In this document: in pieces, positions 55,822 through 64,000 of the stretch
Position numbering within the stretch: the stretch's first letter is position 1
How the letters are laid out: every line of letters begins with the position of its first letter
NCBI RefSeq assembly: GCF_002979515.1
Contig: NZ_PCPA01000004.1
Coordinates: forward strand, 124,001 to 188,000
Source: Microbacterium sp. MYb54
Lineage (GTDB): Bacteria; Actinomycetota; Actinomycetes; Actinomycetales; Microbacteriaceae
Length of the DNA stretch: 64,000 bases
Direction: 5' to 3'
Program-made: the position numbers and the translations under genes
The notes under the pieces: model-generated
The model's database searches: none
Seen by the model: the letters and a program-made list of their open reading frames with translations, nothing else
Told to the model about the DNA's origin: nothing

Positions 55822-56847
55822 TCAGTGCAGGATGCCGGCTTCGCCGAGCAGGTCGCGAAGGCCGGCGCCGTCTTCGGCACTCACCCACGGTGCTGTGCCC
55901 TCGGAGTGCGGTTCGTGGCCGGTGCGGCCACCGGCGAGCACAGCCTCGGCAGGCAGCAGACGACGGATCGCCACGCCCGCGACGGAATCGGGGTACTCGT
56001 CCATGAACTGACTGTAGATCGACTCGTCGTGCTGGCCGTCGTCGCCGATCAGCAGCCACTTCACGTCGGGGAACTCGGTCGCCAGTCGACGCAGGTTGGT
56101 GAGCTTGTGCTCACGACCGCTGCGGAACCAGCGTTCGTGCGTCGGACCCCAGTCGGTGAGCAGCATGGAGCCGGCGGGGAAGAGATGCCGACCGAGGAAG
56201 CGCCACAGCGTGGGGGCCACGTTCCACGCACCGGTGGACAGATAGACCATCGGGGCGCCCGGGTGCTGCCGCAGCAGCTGATCCAGGAGAACGGCCATCC
56301 CCGGCACGGGCAGACGGGCGTGCTCGTCGAGCACGAAGGAGTTCCAGAAGGCGATGAAGGGGCGGGGGAGCGCCGTCACCATCACCGTGTCGTCGACGTC
56401 GGACACGACACCGAACCTGATGCCCTCGGCGACGATGAACACGCGCGCCTCGATGGGCTCCTGGCCCTCGACCGAGAAGGTGAACGTCTGCCAGCCGGGC
56501 TCCAACTCGACGCGGATCATCGCATCCACGACACCGCCGCGGTCAGCCGCCACCTGGTGCGTGGTGTCGCCGATGTTCACGGTCACCGCGGCGAATCCCA
56601 CGGGGATGCCGACGAAACTGCGCCAGCCCCGGACACTGGCAGGTTCTCCGTCGCGGGTACGACGCTGCGGGGGCACGATCAGCACTCGACCGACGACCCG
56701 AACCCAGCCGGGTCCGCCGTAACCGGGGAACGGGAGGATGGTCGCGACGCGGCCGCGACGGCGCGCACGACCTTCACGCCAGACATGGAGGCGATGCTCG
56801 AGTCGGGCGAACCAGTGGATCCGGGGGGCTGGGGGAGCCGATGCCAT
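55822..56847 (-). CDS. App1-family (DUF2183) phosphatase domain protein
   Basis: A 341-residue protein with the HAD-like DUF2183/App1 phosphatidate-phosphatase domain. The DxDDT motif (SDVDDTVMV, about residue 145) supplies the catalytic aspartates, and later LLIGDDGQHD provides the second acidic cluster. App1 dephosphorylates phosphatidate in yeast; bacterial members are uncharacterised. It sits 4 bases after the DedA gene and just before the glycosylase-like gene, all on the minus strand, so membrane-lipid metabolism is a plausible theme with DedA. Confidence 0.82.
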   Translation of the reverse strand: MASAPPAPRIHWFARLEHRLHVWREGRARRRGRVATILPFPGYGGPGWVRVVGRVLIVPPQRRTRDGEPASVRGWRSFVGIPVGFAAVTVNIGDTTHQVAADRGGVVDAMIRVELEPGWQTFTFSVEGQEPIEARVFIVAEGIRFGVVSDVDDTVMVTALPRPFIAFWNSFVLDEHARLPVPGMAVLLDQLLRQHPGAPMVYLSTGAWNVAPTLWRFLGRHLFPAGSMLLTDWGPTHERWFRSGREHKLTNLRRLATEFPDVKWLLIGDDGQHDESIYSQFMDEYPDSVAGVAIRRLLPAEAVLAGGRTGHEPHSEGTAPWVSAEDGAGLRDLLGEAGILH

Positions 56848-56851
56848 TGGC

Positions 56852-57523
56852 TCAGTCTTTCATGTCGGCGTCGGCCTCAGCCTCCGGAGCCTCCAGGTGG
56901 CGAGCTTCACGACGCTGCAGCAGCTTCTTGCCGAGGAAGGCCAGCAGCAGGAACAGCGCGATCACCCCGACGAAGATGTACCCGGCGAAGTGCACGCGAT
57001 CGACGAGCTCGCGGAAGCTGCCGGCAGCGAGCGACGTGACGCTCACATACGCGGTGGCCCACAGGATGCACGCCGGGGCGGTCCAGGCCAGGAACTTGCG
57101 GTACGGGTACTCGCTCATGCCGACGGTGAGGGGGACGAGGGAGTGCAGCACGGGGAGGAAGCGGGACAGGAAGATCGCGATGCCGCCGCGGCGCTCGAGG
57201 TAGTTCTCGGCGCGGACCCAGTTGTGCTCGCCGATCCGGCGGCCCAGCCACGACGCCCGGATGTGCGGGCCGAGCCAACGACCGAGCCAGAAGCCGATGC
57301 TCTCGCCGATAAGTGCGCCGATCACGACGGCGACACCCATCGCGATGCCCTCGAGAGGAGTCGCGACTCCCATCGAGGCGATGATGACGATCGTGTCACC
57401 GGGGACGATGAGGCCGATCAGGATGCTCGTCTCCAGCATCACGGCGAGCCCGGCTATCAGCGTGCGAGTGACCGGATCGATCGACTGCACGGTGTCGAGG
57501 AGCCAGATCAGGAGGTCGTCCAC
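56852..57523 (-). CDS. DedA-family membrane protein
   Basis: A 223-residue DedA protein, a family linked to undecaprenyl-phosphate or phospholipid flipping and membrane homeostasis. It has several hydrophobic helices (for example FVGVIALFLLLAFLG), a conserved E-T-S-I-L-I-G-L-x-V-P-G-D segment early and the VGMSEYPYRKFL loop after FLSRFLPVLHSLVPLT. A GTG at 57523 is chosen: TATCCT lies six bases upstream and no ATG is in frame nearby. It is divergent from pabB. Confidence 0.9.
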   Translation of the reverse strand: MDDLLIWLLDTVQSIDPVTRTLIAGLAVMLETSILIGLIVPGDTIVIIASMGVATPLEGIAMGVAVVIGALIGESIGFWLGRWLGPHIRASWLGRRIGEHNWVRAENYLERRGGIAIFLSRFLPVLHSLVPLTVGMSEYPYRKFLAWTAPACILWATAYVSVTSLAAGSFRELVDRVHFAGYIFVGVIALFLLLAFLGKKLLQRREARHLEAPEAEADADMKD

Positions 57524-57529
57524 CCCATG

Positions 57530-57535
57530 AGGATA
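57530..57535 (-). promoter_or_regulatory. -10 element TATCCT of the DedA gene
   Basis: TATCCT is placed exactly six bases before the GTG at 57523 on the minus strand, supporting that start and a leaderless transcript. Confidence 0.6.
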
Positions 57536-57552
57536 CGGGAGCCGACCGGTCC

Positions 57553-57558
57553 TAGGCT
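57553..57558 (+). promoter_or_regulatory. -10 element TAGGCT of pabB
   Basis: TAGGCT is separated by six bases (GGCAAG) from the GTG at 57565. The two divergent -10 elements for dedA and pabB are 17 bases apart. Confidence 0.6.
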
Positions 57559-57564
57559 GGCAAG

Positions 57565-58896
57565 GTGCCCGAACATCTGACTGCTCGATCGCTTCCCTCC
57601 TGGGTGGAGCCCTCGTCGGTGTTCGGCATGCTGGAGGCCAGGGCGGCCGATGTGTTCTGGCTCGACGCGGGCACCGACGCCGCGACGGGGTGGAGCTTCG
57701 TCGGGACCGGGGAGCAGTCGGTGCTTCCGCGAGAGGTTCGCATCGACGTCGCCCCCGCCGATCCCGCACTCCCGCCGTTCACCGGGGGATGGGTCGGCTG
57801 GCTCGACTACGAGAGCGGCGCGGCCGTGGCGGGTGCGCCGGTGGCCGGTTCCCCCGACGCGACAGCCGGCGCATGGCTGCACGTCACCCACGTCGTCGCT
57901 TTCGACCACGTCACGCAGTCCGTCTGGGTGCTCAGTGCCGCGGAGGATCTCGAGAACTGGGAGGCAGAAGTCGCCACGGTGGCAGAGGCCGGAGGGGACG
58001 CATCCGCGTCCACGACAGGCGTCGACCCGCGGGGACCGCTTCGCACCGCAGAGGCCCGACACGACCCACGCCAGTACGCCGCTCTGATCGAACGCTGCCG
58101 CGACCTCATCCGTGCGGGTATCGCATATCAGCTGTGCTTGACCACACGCTTCACTGTCACGGGTGCGCATGACGCCGTCGACATCTACCGAAGGCTTCGC
58201 ACCGCGACCCCGGCCCATCACGGCGGATTCCTGCGGATCGGCGACCGCACGCTGTTGAGCGCGAGCCCTGAGCAGTTCCTCCACGCAGCGGGGGGCGTCA
58301 TCCGCACACGCCCCATCAAAGGCACCAGACCCCGCAGCATCGATCCGGTCGAAGATGCCGCGCTCGCCGCGGAACTCGCGATCGATCCCAAGGAACGCGC
58401 CGAGAACGTCATGATCGTCGATCTGATGCGCAACGATCTCTCCCGCGTGTGTGAGCCTGGCAGCATCCGCGTCGACGGTCTCTGGGTCGTGGAGAGCTAT
58501 CCCGCCGTGCACCAGCTCGTGAGCACGGTGAGCGGTGTGGCGGCTGAGGCGACGACGGTCGGGGCGCTGCTGGAAGCGACGTTTCCCGCGGGCAGCATGA
58601 CGGGGGCCCCGAAGCTCTCGGCGATGACTCGGCTGCACGAGCTGGAGGGCGGGCCTCGTGGGGTCTACGCCGGATGCTTCGGTTACATCGGCGACGACGG
58701 GGCATTGGATCTCGCGATGGTGATCCGCAGCATCCTGATCGAGGGGGAGCAGGCCGTGGTCGGTGCCGGCGGGGGGATCACCTGGGGCTCGGTTCCCGCC
58801 GCCGAGGTCGCCGAGGTCGCGACCAAGGCTCTGGCGCCTCTCGCGGCGCTGGGCGCTGGAATGCCTGTGCTCTGGCGTTCCGATATCCTGAACTGA
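57565..58896 (+). CDS. pabB: Aminodeoxychorismate synthase component I (anthranilate synthase I family)
   Basis: A 443-residue chorismate-binding enzyme that aminates chorismate for folate synthesis together with a glutaminase subunit (PabA), not seen here. Catalytic signatures IKGTRPR (about residue 252), [16 protein letters not shown] and [10 protein letters not shown] are complete. The N-terminal part is short, which favours PabB over TrpE, but the two are difficult to separate by eye. Start GTG 57565 has TAGGCT six bases upstream, so it is probably leaderless. leuS follows at 25 bases. Confidence 0.88.
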   Translation: MPEHLTARSLPSWVEPSSVFGMLEARAADVFWLDAGTDAATGWSFVGTGEQSVLPREVRIDVAPADPALPPFTGGWVGWLDYESGAAVAGAPVAGSPDATAGAWLHVTHVVAFDHVTQSVWVLSAAEDLENWEAEVATVAEAGGDASASTTGVDPRGPLRTAEARHDPRQYAALIERCRDLIRAGIAYQLCLTTRFTVTGAHDAVDIYRRLRTATPAHHGGFLRIGDRTLLSASPEQFLHAAGGVIRTRPIKGTRPRSIDPVEDAALAAELAIDPKERAENVMIVDLMRNDLSRVCEPGSIRVDGLWVVESYPAVHQLVSTVSGVAAEATTVGALLEATFPAGSMTGAPKLSAMTRLHELEGGPRGVYAGCFGYIGDDGALDLAMVIRSILIEGEQAVVGAGGGITWGSVPAAEVAEVATKALAPLAALGAGMPVLWRSDILN

Positions 58897-58921
58897 TCCC
58901 GCTTATTCCACCAGATTGGTC

Positions 58922-61507
58922 GTGCGTTCGTTGTCTGAGAACCTGTCCGCCGCTCCTGCCGACGACGAGACTCCGTCGGCGCACGCCATCCAGAACAAGT
59001 GGCAGAAGTATTGGGCGGAGAACGGCACGTTCCTCACGGGCGGCGACGACGACACCCGCCCGCGCAAGTACGTGCTCGGGATGTTCCCCTACCCATCGGG
59101 CGACATGCACATGGGGCACGCCGAGAACTACGCCTACGTCGACATGGTCGCGCGGTTCTGGCGTCATCGCGGGCACAACGTGCTCAATCCCATCGGCTGG
59201 GACTCCTTCGGGCTGCCCGCCGAGAATGCGGCGATCAAGCGCGGCGCAGACCCCCGCGAGTGGACCTACGCGAACATCGACCAGCAGAAGCAGAGCCTGA
59301 AGGAGTTCGGCACCTCCTACGACTGGACCAGGGTTCTGCACACCTCCGACCCCGAGTACTACCGCTGGAATCAGTGGCTGTTCCTGAAGCTCTACGAGCG
59401 TGGGCTGGCGTACCGCAAGAAGAGTGCGGTGAACTGGTGCCCCAACGACCAGACGGTGCTGGCGAACGAGCAGGTCGTCGACGGCCGCTGCGAGCGCTGC
59501 GGCGCCGAGGTCATCAAGAAGAAGCTCACCCAGTGGTACTTCCGCATCACCGACTATGCCGACCGTCTGCTCGACGACCTGAACCAGCTCGAGGGCTTCT
59601 GGCCGCACAAGGTTCTCCAGATGCAGCGCAACTGGATCGGCCGCTCGATCGGTGCGGATGTCGACTTCGTGATCGAGGGTCGGGCCGAGCCGGTGACGGT
59701 CTTCTCCACGCGCCCTGACACCCTCCACGGTGCGACGTTCTTCGTCGTGGCCCCCGACTCCGACCTGGCTTCCGAGCTCGCGGCCGATGCGTCGGACGAT
59801 GTGCGGAAGCGTTTCCAGACGTACCTCGAGCAGGTGCAGAAGGAGACCGACATCGCCCGGCAGTCGACGGATCGCCCGAAGACGGGTGTGTTCCTCGAGC
59901 GGTATGCGATCAACCCGGTCAACGGTGAGAAGCTCCCCGTGTGGGCTGCCGACTACGTGCTGGCCGACTACGGTCACGGTGCGGTCATGGCCGTTCCCGC
60001 GCACGACCAGCGCGACCTGGACTTCGCCCGCGCGTTCGACCTGCCCGTCAAGGTCGTCGTCGACACGACGGCCCCCGTCACCGGTGCGATGCCGGTGATC
60101 GAGGTCGACGAAGAAGGCGTCCCGATCGACACCGGCGCCGCTCTCGACGAACAGAATCCGGCTTCCACCGGGCTCGCGCTGACCGGCGAAGGCCGCTTGA
60201 TCAACTCCGGTTCGCTGAACGGGCTGTCCAAGCGCAACGCGATCGCTCGCGCGATCGAGCAGCTGGAGGCATCCGGCACCGGGCGCGCTGCGAAGAACTA
60301 CCGCCTGCGCGACTGGCTGATCTCCCGCCAGCGCTTCTGGGGTACTCCCATCCCGATGCTGCACACCGAAGACGGCCGGATCATCCCGGTGCCCGAGGAC
60401 AAGCTCCCCGTGAAGCTGCCGCGTGTCGACGGTCTCGACCTTTCGCCCAAGGGCACCTCGCCCCTCGGGGCTGCCGAGAGCTGGGTGCGCACGACCGACC
60501 CCGAGACGGGCGACCCGGTGCTGCGCGACACCGACACCATGGACACGTTCGTCGACAGCTCCTGGTACTTCCTGCGCTTCCTCTCGCCGAACAGCGACAC
60601 CGTGGCGTTCGATCCGGCCCAGGCTGATCGCTGGGCGCCTGTCGATTCGTACATCGGTGGTGTCGAACACGCGATCCTGCACCTGCTGTACGCGCGCTTC
60701 ATCACCAAGGTGCTGTTCGACATCGGGCTGATCGACTTCACCGAGCCCTTCACGACGCTGATCAACCAGGGCATGGTGCTGCTCGACGGATCGAAGATGT
60801 CGAAGAGCAAGGGCAACCTCGTCGAGTTCGCCTCGAGCATGATCGACCCCGGTGCCGATGTCGTCCGCGTCGCGCTGGCATTCGCCGGCCCCGTCGAAGA
60901 CGACATCAACTGGGAGGACGTGTCGACGGCCGGGGCACAGAAGTTCCTGGCACGCGCCCTGCGGATCGCAGGCGACGTCTCGTCCTCGGTCGACGTGGTC
61001 TTCGACGGCGGAGACGCTGCATTGCGCCGCGCGACGCACAAGCTGTTGTTCGAAGCGCCCGGCCTCGTCGAGCAGACGAAGTTCAACGTGCTCGTCGCGC
61101 GCCTGATGGAGCTGGTGAACATCACCCGCAAGACGATCGATGGTGCAGCGGGCGCGGCCGACCCCGCCGTTCGCGAGGCCGCCGAGACGCTCGCGGTGAT
61201 GCTCGACCTCTTCGCACCGCACACCGCGGAGGAGATGTGGGAGATCCTGGGTCACGAGCCGTCCGTCGGTCTGGTGACGTGGCGTTCCGCCGATCCTGCG
61301 CTGCTGGTCGAAGACACGATCACGGCAGTCGTGCAGGTGGGTGGCAAGGTCCGCGCCCAGCTCGAGGTCCCCGCGCGAATCGGCGAGGCCGAGCTCGAGG
61401 CACTGGCACGTGCCGATGAGCGCGTGATCCGTTCGATCGGTGACCGCGAGATCGTGAAGGTCGTGGTGCGCGCGCCGAAGATCGTCAGTTTCGTCGTCAA
61501 GGGCTGA
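58922..61507 (+). CDS. leuS: Leucyl-tRNA synthetase
   Basis: A class I synthetase of about 861 residues charging tRNA-Leu. HIGH is HMGH at residues 63-66; KMSKS is at 625-629 ([14 protein letters not shown]); a CP1 editing domain inserts between them. The start is uncertain: GTG 58922 is preferred, TTG 58916 is possible, and there is no obvious ribosome binding site. TATCCT at 58884-58889 may be a -10 inside the end of pabB. A T-box was not seen here, unlike ileS. Confidence 0.95.
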   Translation: MRSLSENLSAAPADDETPSAHAIQNKWQKYWAENGTFLTGGDDDTRPRKYVLGMFPYPSGDMHMGHAENYAYVDMVARFWRHRGHNVLNPIGWDSFGLPAENAAIKRGADPREWTYANIDQQKQSLKEFGTSYDWTRVLHTSDPEYYRWNQWLFLKLYERGLAYRKKSAVNWCPNDQTVLANEQVVDGRCERCGAEVIKKKLTQWYFRITDYADRLLDDLNQLEGFWPHKVLQMQRNWIGRSIGADVDFVIEGRAEPVTVFSTRPDTLHGATFFVVAPDSDLASELAADASDDVRKRFQTYLEQVQKETDIARQSTDRPKTGVFLERYAINPVNGEKLPVWAADYVLADYGHGAVMAVPAHDQRDLDFARAFDLPVKVVVDTTAPVTGAMPVIEVDEEGVPIDTGAALDEQNPASTGLALTGEGRLINSGSLNGLSKRNAIARAIEQLEASGTGRAAKNYRLRDWLISRQRFWGTPIPMLHTEDGRIIPVPEDKLPVKLPRVDGLDLSPKGTSPLGAAESWVRTTDPETGDPVLRDTDTMDTFVDSSWYFLRFLSPNSDTVAFDPAQADRWAPVDSYIGGVEHAILHLLYARFITKVLFDIGLIDFTEPFTTLINQGMVLLDGSKMSKSKGNLVEFASSMIDPGADVVRVALAFAGPVEDDINWEDVSTAGAQKFLARALRIAGDVSSSVDVVFDGGDAALRRATHKLLFEAPGLVEQTKFNVLVARLMELVNITRKTIDGAAGAADPAVREAAETLAVMLDLFAPHTAEEMWEILGHEPSVGLVTWRSADPALLVEDTITAVVQVGGKVRAQLEVPARIGEAELEALARADERVIRSIGDREIVKVVVRAPKIVSFVVKG

Positions 61508-61588
61508 TCGACTTCTCCACGGCGGCCTCTCCACGCGGGTTGTCCACCGTGGGCGCTTACCGGGCGAACCGGGACTGTTGACCGCGCC

Positions 61589-61594
61589 TAGCTT
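61589..61594 (+). promoter_or_regulatory. -10 element TAGCTT of comEA
   Basis: TAGCTT is six bases (GGCCGG) upstream of ATG 61601, predicting leaderless transcription. Confidence 0.6.
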
Positions 61595-61600
61595 GGCCGG

Positions 61601-62200
61601 ATGGCATCCCCGCAGGCACCTCCTCCGTCCCGGCGTCGGTTGCGCCTGAGCATCGGTGCGGCGGTGGTGTTGGCGCTGGTCGTGCTGTCGGCGGCCGTCG
61701 GCCTCGGCATTCTTCGCGGGCAGGCGGCACCGGTCGAGTCCGTGCCGTTGGCCGATGAGGGTGCCGCTGCCGAGCCGACCGGTGAGCTCTACGTGCACAT
61801 CCTGGGGGCCGTGGAAGCACCAGGCCTGTACGTCCTCGACCTGGATGCGCGAGTCGTCGACGCGTTGGCCGCAGCGGGTGGGACGACCGAGGTCGCCGAT
61901 CTCGCTGCGGTCAACCTCGCTCGGGTGCTCGACGACGGGGAGCAGATCGTGGTGCCGACGGTCGGTGCTGCCGCGGATGCCCCGGGATCTGCCGGACTCC
62001 CGGCTGATGGCCGGATCGACCTCAACAGTGCGGATCAGGCGGCGCTCGAGACGTTGCCACGCATCGGGCCTGCACTGGCTGAGCGGATCATCGCCTGGCG
62101 GGATGAGAACGGCAGGTTCGCCTCGGTCGACGATCTGCTCGCCGTGCCGGGCATCGGAGAGAAGCTGCTTGAAGGTGTGCGCGACGGGGTCAGGGTGTGA
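61601..62200 (+). CDS. comEA: ComEA-type DNA-binding competence protein
   Basis: A 199-residue membrane-anchored protein: N-terminal transmembrane helix (LSIGAAVVLALVVLSAAVGL), an SLBB domain (GELYVHILGAVEAPGLYVL) and a C-terminal helix-hairpin-helix pair (RIDLNSADQAALETLPRIGP onward). ComEA binds incoming double-stranded DNA at the surface in naturally competent bacteria. The comEC gene overlaps its stop codon as GTGA, the common comEA-comEC pair. Natural competence in this lineage is not well established, so the function is inferred from family. Confidence 0.93.
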   Translation: MASPQAPPPSRRRLRLSIGAAVVLALVVLSAAVGLGILRGQAAPVESVPLADEGAAAEPTGELYVHILGAVEAPGLYVLDLDARVVDALAAAGGTTEVADLAAVNLARVLDDGEQIVVPTVGAAADAPGSAGLPADGRIDLNSADQAALETLPRIGPALAERIIAWRDENGRFASVDDLLAVPGIGEKLLEGVRDGVRV

Positions 62201-64000
62201 AGCCGAGAGATCTCCGGCTGGTGCCGCTCGCCGTGACGGTGTGGGCGACAGCGCTGCTGTGCGTGATGGTCTCAGAGGTCGTGTGGTGGTGCGCGGCAGT
62301 GTGCTTCGGCGCAGGTGTCGGCGCATTGGCGGTTCTTCATCGACGACAGCGACGGGGCAGAACACCGCTCGTTTACGGCACGCTTGCGGTGGTCGTGCTT
62401 GCCGCGTCGGCAGGCACGGCGTTGTCGGTGGGGTTCGCGCTCCCGGCGCGCGAGCAGGCGATGGCATGGGACGGCCGCGTCGTGGAGATCGAGGCGGAGG
62501 TCACATCTTCCGCTTCGCTGGGGCGGGACGGGAAGCTGTGGGTGGAGGTGCTCACGACGCGACTCGGCCCACCGGGAGGTGCTGCCGTCGTGGCGGTACC
62601 GGTGCGTATCGGGACAGACCAGGTGGATGGGTTCGACCTGGGTGCGCATATCCAGGTGGTCGGGGAGGCGTCGGCGACAGATACGGGGGAGCGCTCGACT
62701 CTGGTCGTGTTCGCGAGCGAGGCCGAGGTCGTATCGCCCGCTTCCGGCGTGTTCGCTGCCGCGGCGACTCTCAAGAACGGGATCGTCGAACGGTCGCTGC
62801 GCCTCCCCGAGCCCGGAGCCGGCCTCCTTCCAGGGCTCGCGGTGGGAGACACCCGGGCTGTGACGGAGGCCCTGAACGACGACATGCGCACGAGTGGCCT
62901 CAGCCACCTCACCGCGGTCAGCGGCGCGAACTGCGCGATCGTCGTCGGCGCGATCTTCTGGCTGACTGCACTGTGCGGCGGCGGGCGCTGGTTGCGAGTG
63001 CTGCTGTCGCTGGCGGGCTTGGCCGGTTTCGTTGTCCTGGTGACTCCCGAGCCGAGCGTGATCCGTGCGGCGGTGATGGCGGCGGTCGGCATGCTCACCG
63101 TGCTGCTGGGCCGACCCAGCGCCGGGGCCGGCATGCTCTCGCTGTGTGCGGTGGGAATCCTTGTTGCCGATCCCTGGCTGGCGGCGACTCCCGGCTTCGC
63201 CCTGTCGGTGGCGGCTTCCGGCGCGCTGATCCTGCTCGCGCCACCGCTCGCCCGGGGGCTCGGCAAGGCGATGCCTGCACCTGTGGCGCTGGCGATCGCG
63301 GTGCCGCTCGCCGCACAGCTGGCGTGTGGTCCGATCATCGCCCTGTTCGCCGAGCAGCAATCGCTGATCGGTATCGCCGCGAACCTGATCGCCGCACCCG
63401 CGGCCCCGGTCGCTACGGTGATCGGGCTTCTCGCCTGCCTTGCGATGCCCCTTCCCGGTCTTGCCGACCTGTTGGTGGCGGCCGCCTGGCTCCCCACCGC
63501 CTGGATCGCGACGACCGCGACGACCACCGCCGGGTTGCCGGTTGCGCAGATCCTGCTGCCGGCCGGAATCGGCAGCGCTGTGCTGGTTGCTCTTGTGAGC
63601 GGAGCCATCGCGATCGTCTTGATCCGGCGCCCGACGGAATCCCGGAAGCGCACAGACGCACGCCCGATCCGATGGATGCGGGCAGGTGCAGCTGCCGTCC
63701 TCGTGGTGGTGCTGTCGCTCGCGGGGTCCCGCATGCTCCTCGACGGCCCACTGGCTACAGCAACGGCACCGGCGGGCTGGTCCATCGCGGCGTGCGACGT
63801 CGGACAGGGAGATGCTGTGCTCGTCCGCTCCGCGACGAAGGTCGCTCTCATCGATGCAGGGCCAGACCCGGAGCCCCTGGCTGCTTGCCTACGGTCTCTC
63901 GGCGTCGAGCGCATCGATCTTCTCGTCCTCACACATTTCGACCTCGACCACATCGGCGGGGTCGCCGCCGTCAGAGGGCGGGTCGCCGCGGTTCTGCATG
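62197..64000 (+). CDS. comEC: ComEC/Rec2 DNA-uptake channel protein (3' end outside window)
   Basis: 601 residues are present and the frame remains open at the window end. It has N-terminal helices, an OB-like soluble region, the hallmark GLSHLTAVSGANCAIVVGAI at about residue 230, many further helices, and the start of a beta-lactamase-like domain (DVGQGDAVLVRS, then THFDLDHIGG). The metal motif therefore reads H-x-D-x-D-H, with Asp where the classic motif has the second His. ComEC moves single-stranded DNA through the membrane. GTG 62197 overlaps the comEA stop as GTGA. Confidence 0.93.
   Translation, partial: MKPRDLRLVPLAVTVWATALLCVMVSEVVWWCAAVCFGAGVGALAVLHRRQRRGRTPLVYGTLAVVVLAASAGTALSVGFALPAREQAMAWDGRVVEIEAEVTSSASLGRDGKLWVEVLTTRLGPPGGAAVVAVPVRIGTDQVDGFDLGAHIQVVGEASATDTGERSTLVVFASEAEVVSPASGVFAAAATLKNGIVERSLRLPEPGAGLLPGLAVGDTRAVTEALNDDMRTSGLSHLTAVSGANCAIVVGAIFWLTALCGGGRWLRVLLSLAGLAGFVVLVTPEPSVIRAAVMAAVGMLTVLLGRPSAGAGMLSLCAVGILVADPWLAATPGFALSVAASGALILLAPPLARGLGKAMPAPVALAIAVPLAAQLACGPIIALFAEQQSLIGIAANLIAAPAAPVATVIGLLACLAMPLPGLADLLVAAAWLPTAWIATTATTTAGLPVAQILLPAGIGSAVLVALVSGAIAIVLIRRPTESRKRTDARPIRWMRAGAAAVLVVVLSLAGSRMLLDGPLATATAPAGWSIAACDVGQGDAVLVRSATKVALIDAGPDPEPLAACLRSLGVERIDLLVLTHFDLDHIGGVAAVRGRVAAVLH

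Noticed and set aside
58861..58921. T-box or attenuator before leuS
   Set aside because: The gap after pabB is only 25 bases and contains no T-box core or hairpin.
58778..62467. Very long open frame on the minus strand opposite leuS and comEA
   Set aside because: It is an antisense shadow of high-GC genes: Arg/Asp/Val-rich composition without domains, while the plus strand encodes two clear families.

Overview
This is a high-GC window with short intergenic gaps and many ATGA, GTGA or TGATG start/stop overlaps. It looks chromosomal and fits an actinobacterium of the Microbacteriaceae, most likely Microbacterium or a close relative. The reasons are the order ileS-folC-DUF4233-ndk, then rne-DUF4031-rplU-rpmA-obgE-proB-proA-nadD-rsfS, then leuS-comEA-comEC, together with an actinobacterial ileS T-box, a type 2 IleRS and frequent leaderless promoters. 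I saw no insertion sequence, phage gene or CRISPR array. Only one tRNA gene, Ala(GGC), was found.

Layout. 0-8.4 kb: the 3' part of clpX and a Nudix hydrolase, an effector-binding-domain protein, an M3 peptidyl-dipeptidase, a LysR regulator divergent from the tdh-kbl threonine-degradation pair, and an ArsR-type regulator with a four-half-site operator. 8.4-17 kb: valS, a complete peptide-type ABC importer with a fused double ATPase, and a pentapeptide-repeat protein. 17-23.5 kb: T-box-ileS-folC-DUF4233-ndk, ended by a strong terminator, with a convergent VKOR gene. 23.5-34.3 kb: rne, then the rplU-rpmA, obgE, proBA, nadD and rsfS housekeeping block, including two uncharacterised membrane proteins.

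34.3-44 kb: the most distinctive block. A fused double ABC ATPase diverges from a tight operon encoding an M19 dipeptidase, a lipoprotein binding protein, two permeases, an M24 protein, an alpha/beta hydrolase and a double Lrp/AsnC regulator. A 30-bp inverted repeat lies between the two arms. The M24 protein has lost three of the five usual metal ligands and carries Ser and Glu at the two Asp positions, as I recall for creatinase. The operon may therefore import and dismantle a modified peptide or guanidino/amidino compound rather than ordinary Xaa-Pro peptides. The substrate is unknown.

44-57.5 kb: accessory and stress genes. They include a His/Met-rich DUF305/DUF6153 group, an HxlR regulator with an NmrA-type reductase divergent from a tandem SnoaL-like protein, a beta-helix protein, tRNA-Ala, a CzcO-like flavoprotein, a DUF2804 gene broken by a frameshift, membrane proteins, a secreted GH3 enzyme, a 3-methyladenine glycosylase-like protein, an App1-type phosphatase and a DedA protein. 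57.5-64 kb: pabB, leuS, comEA and the 5' part of comEC, which runs off the end.

Across the window at least ten genes start exactly six bases after a TANNNT hexamer. This predicts leaderless transcripts and settles several start codons.
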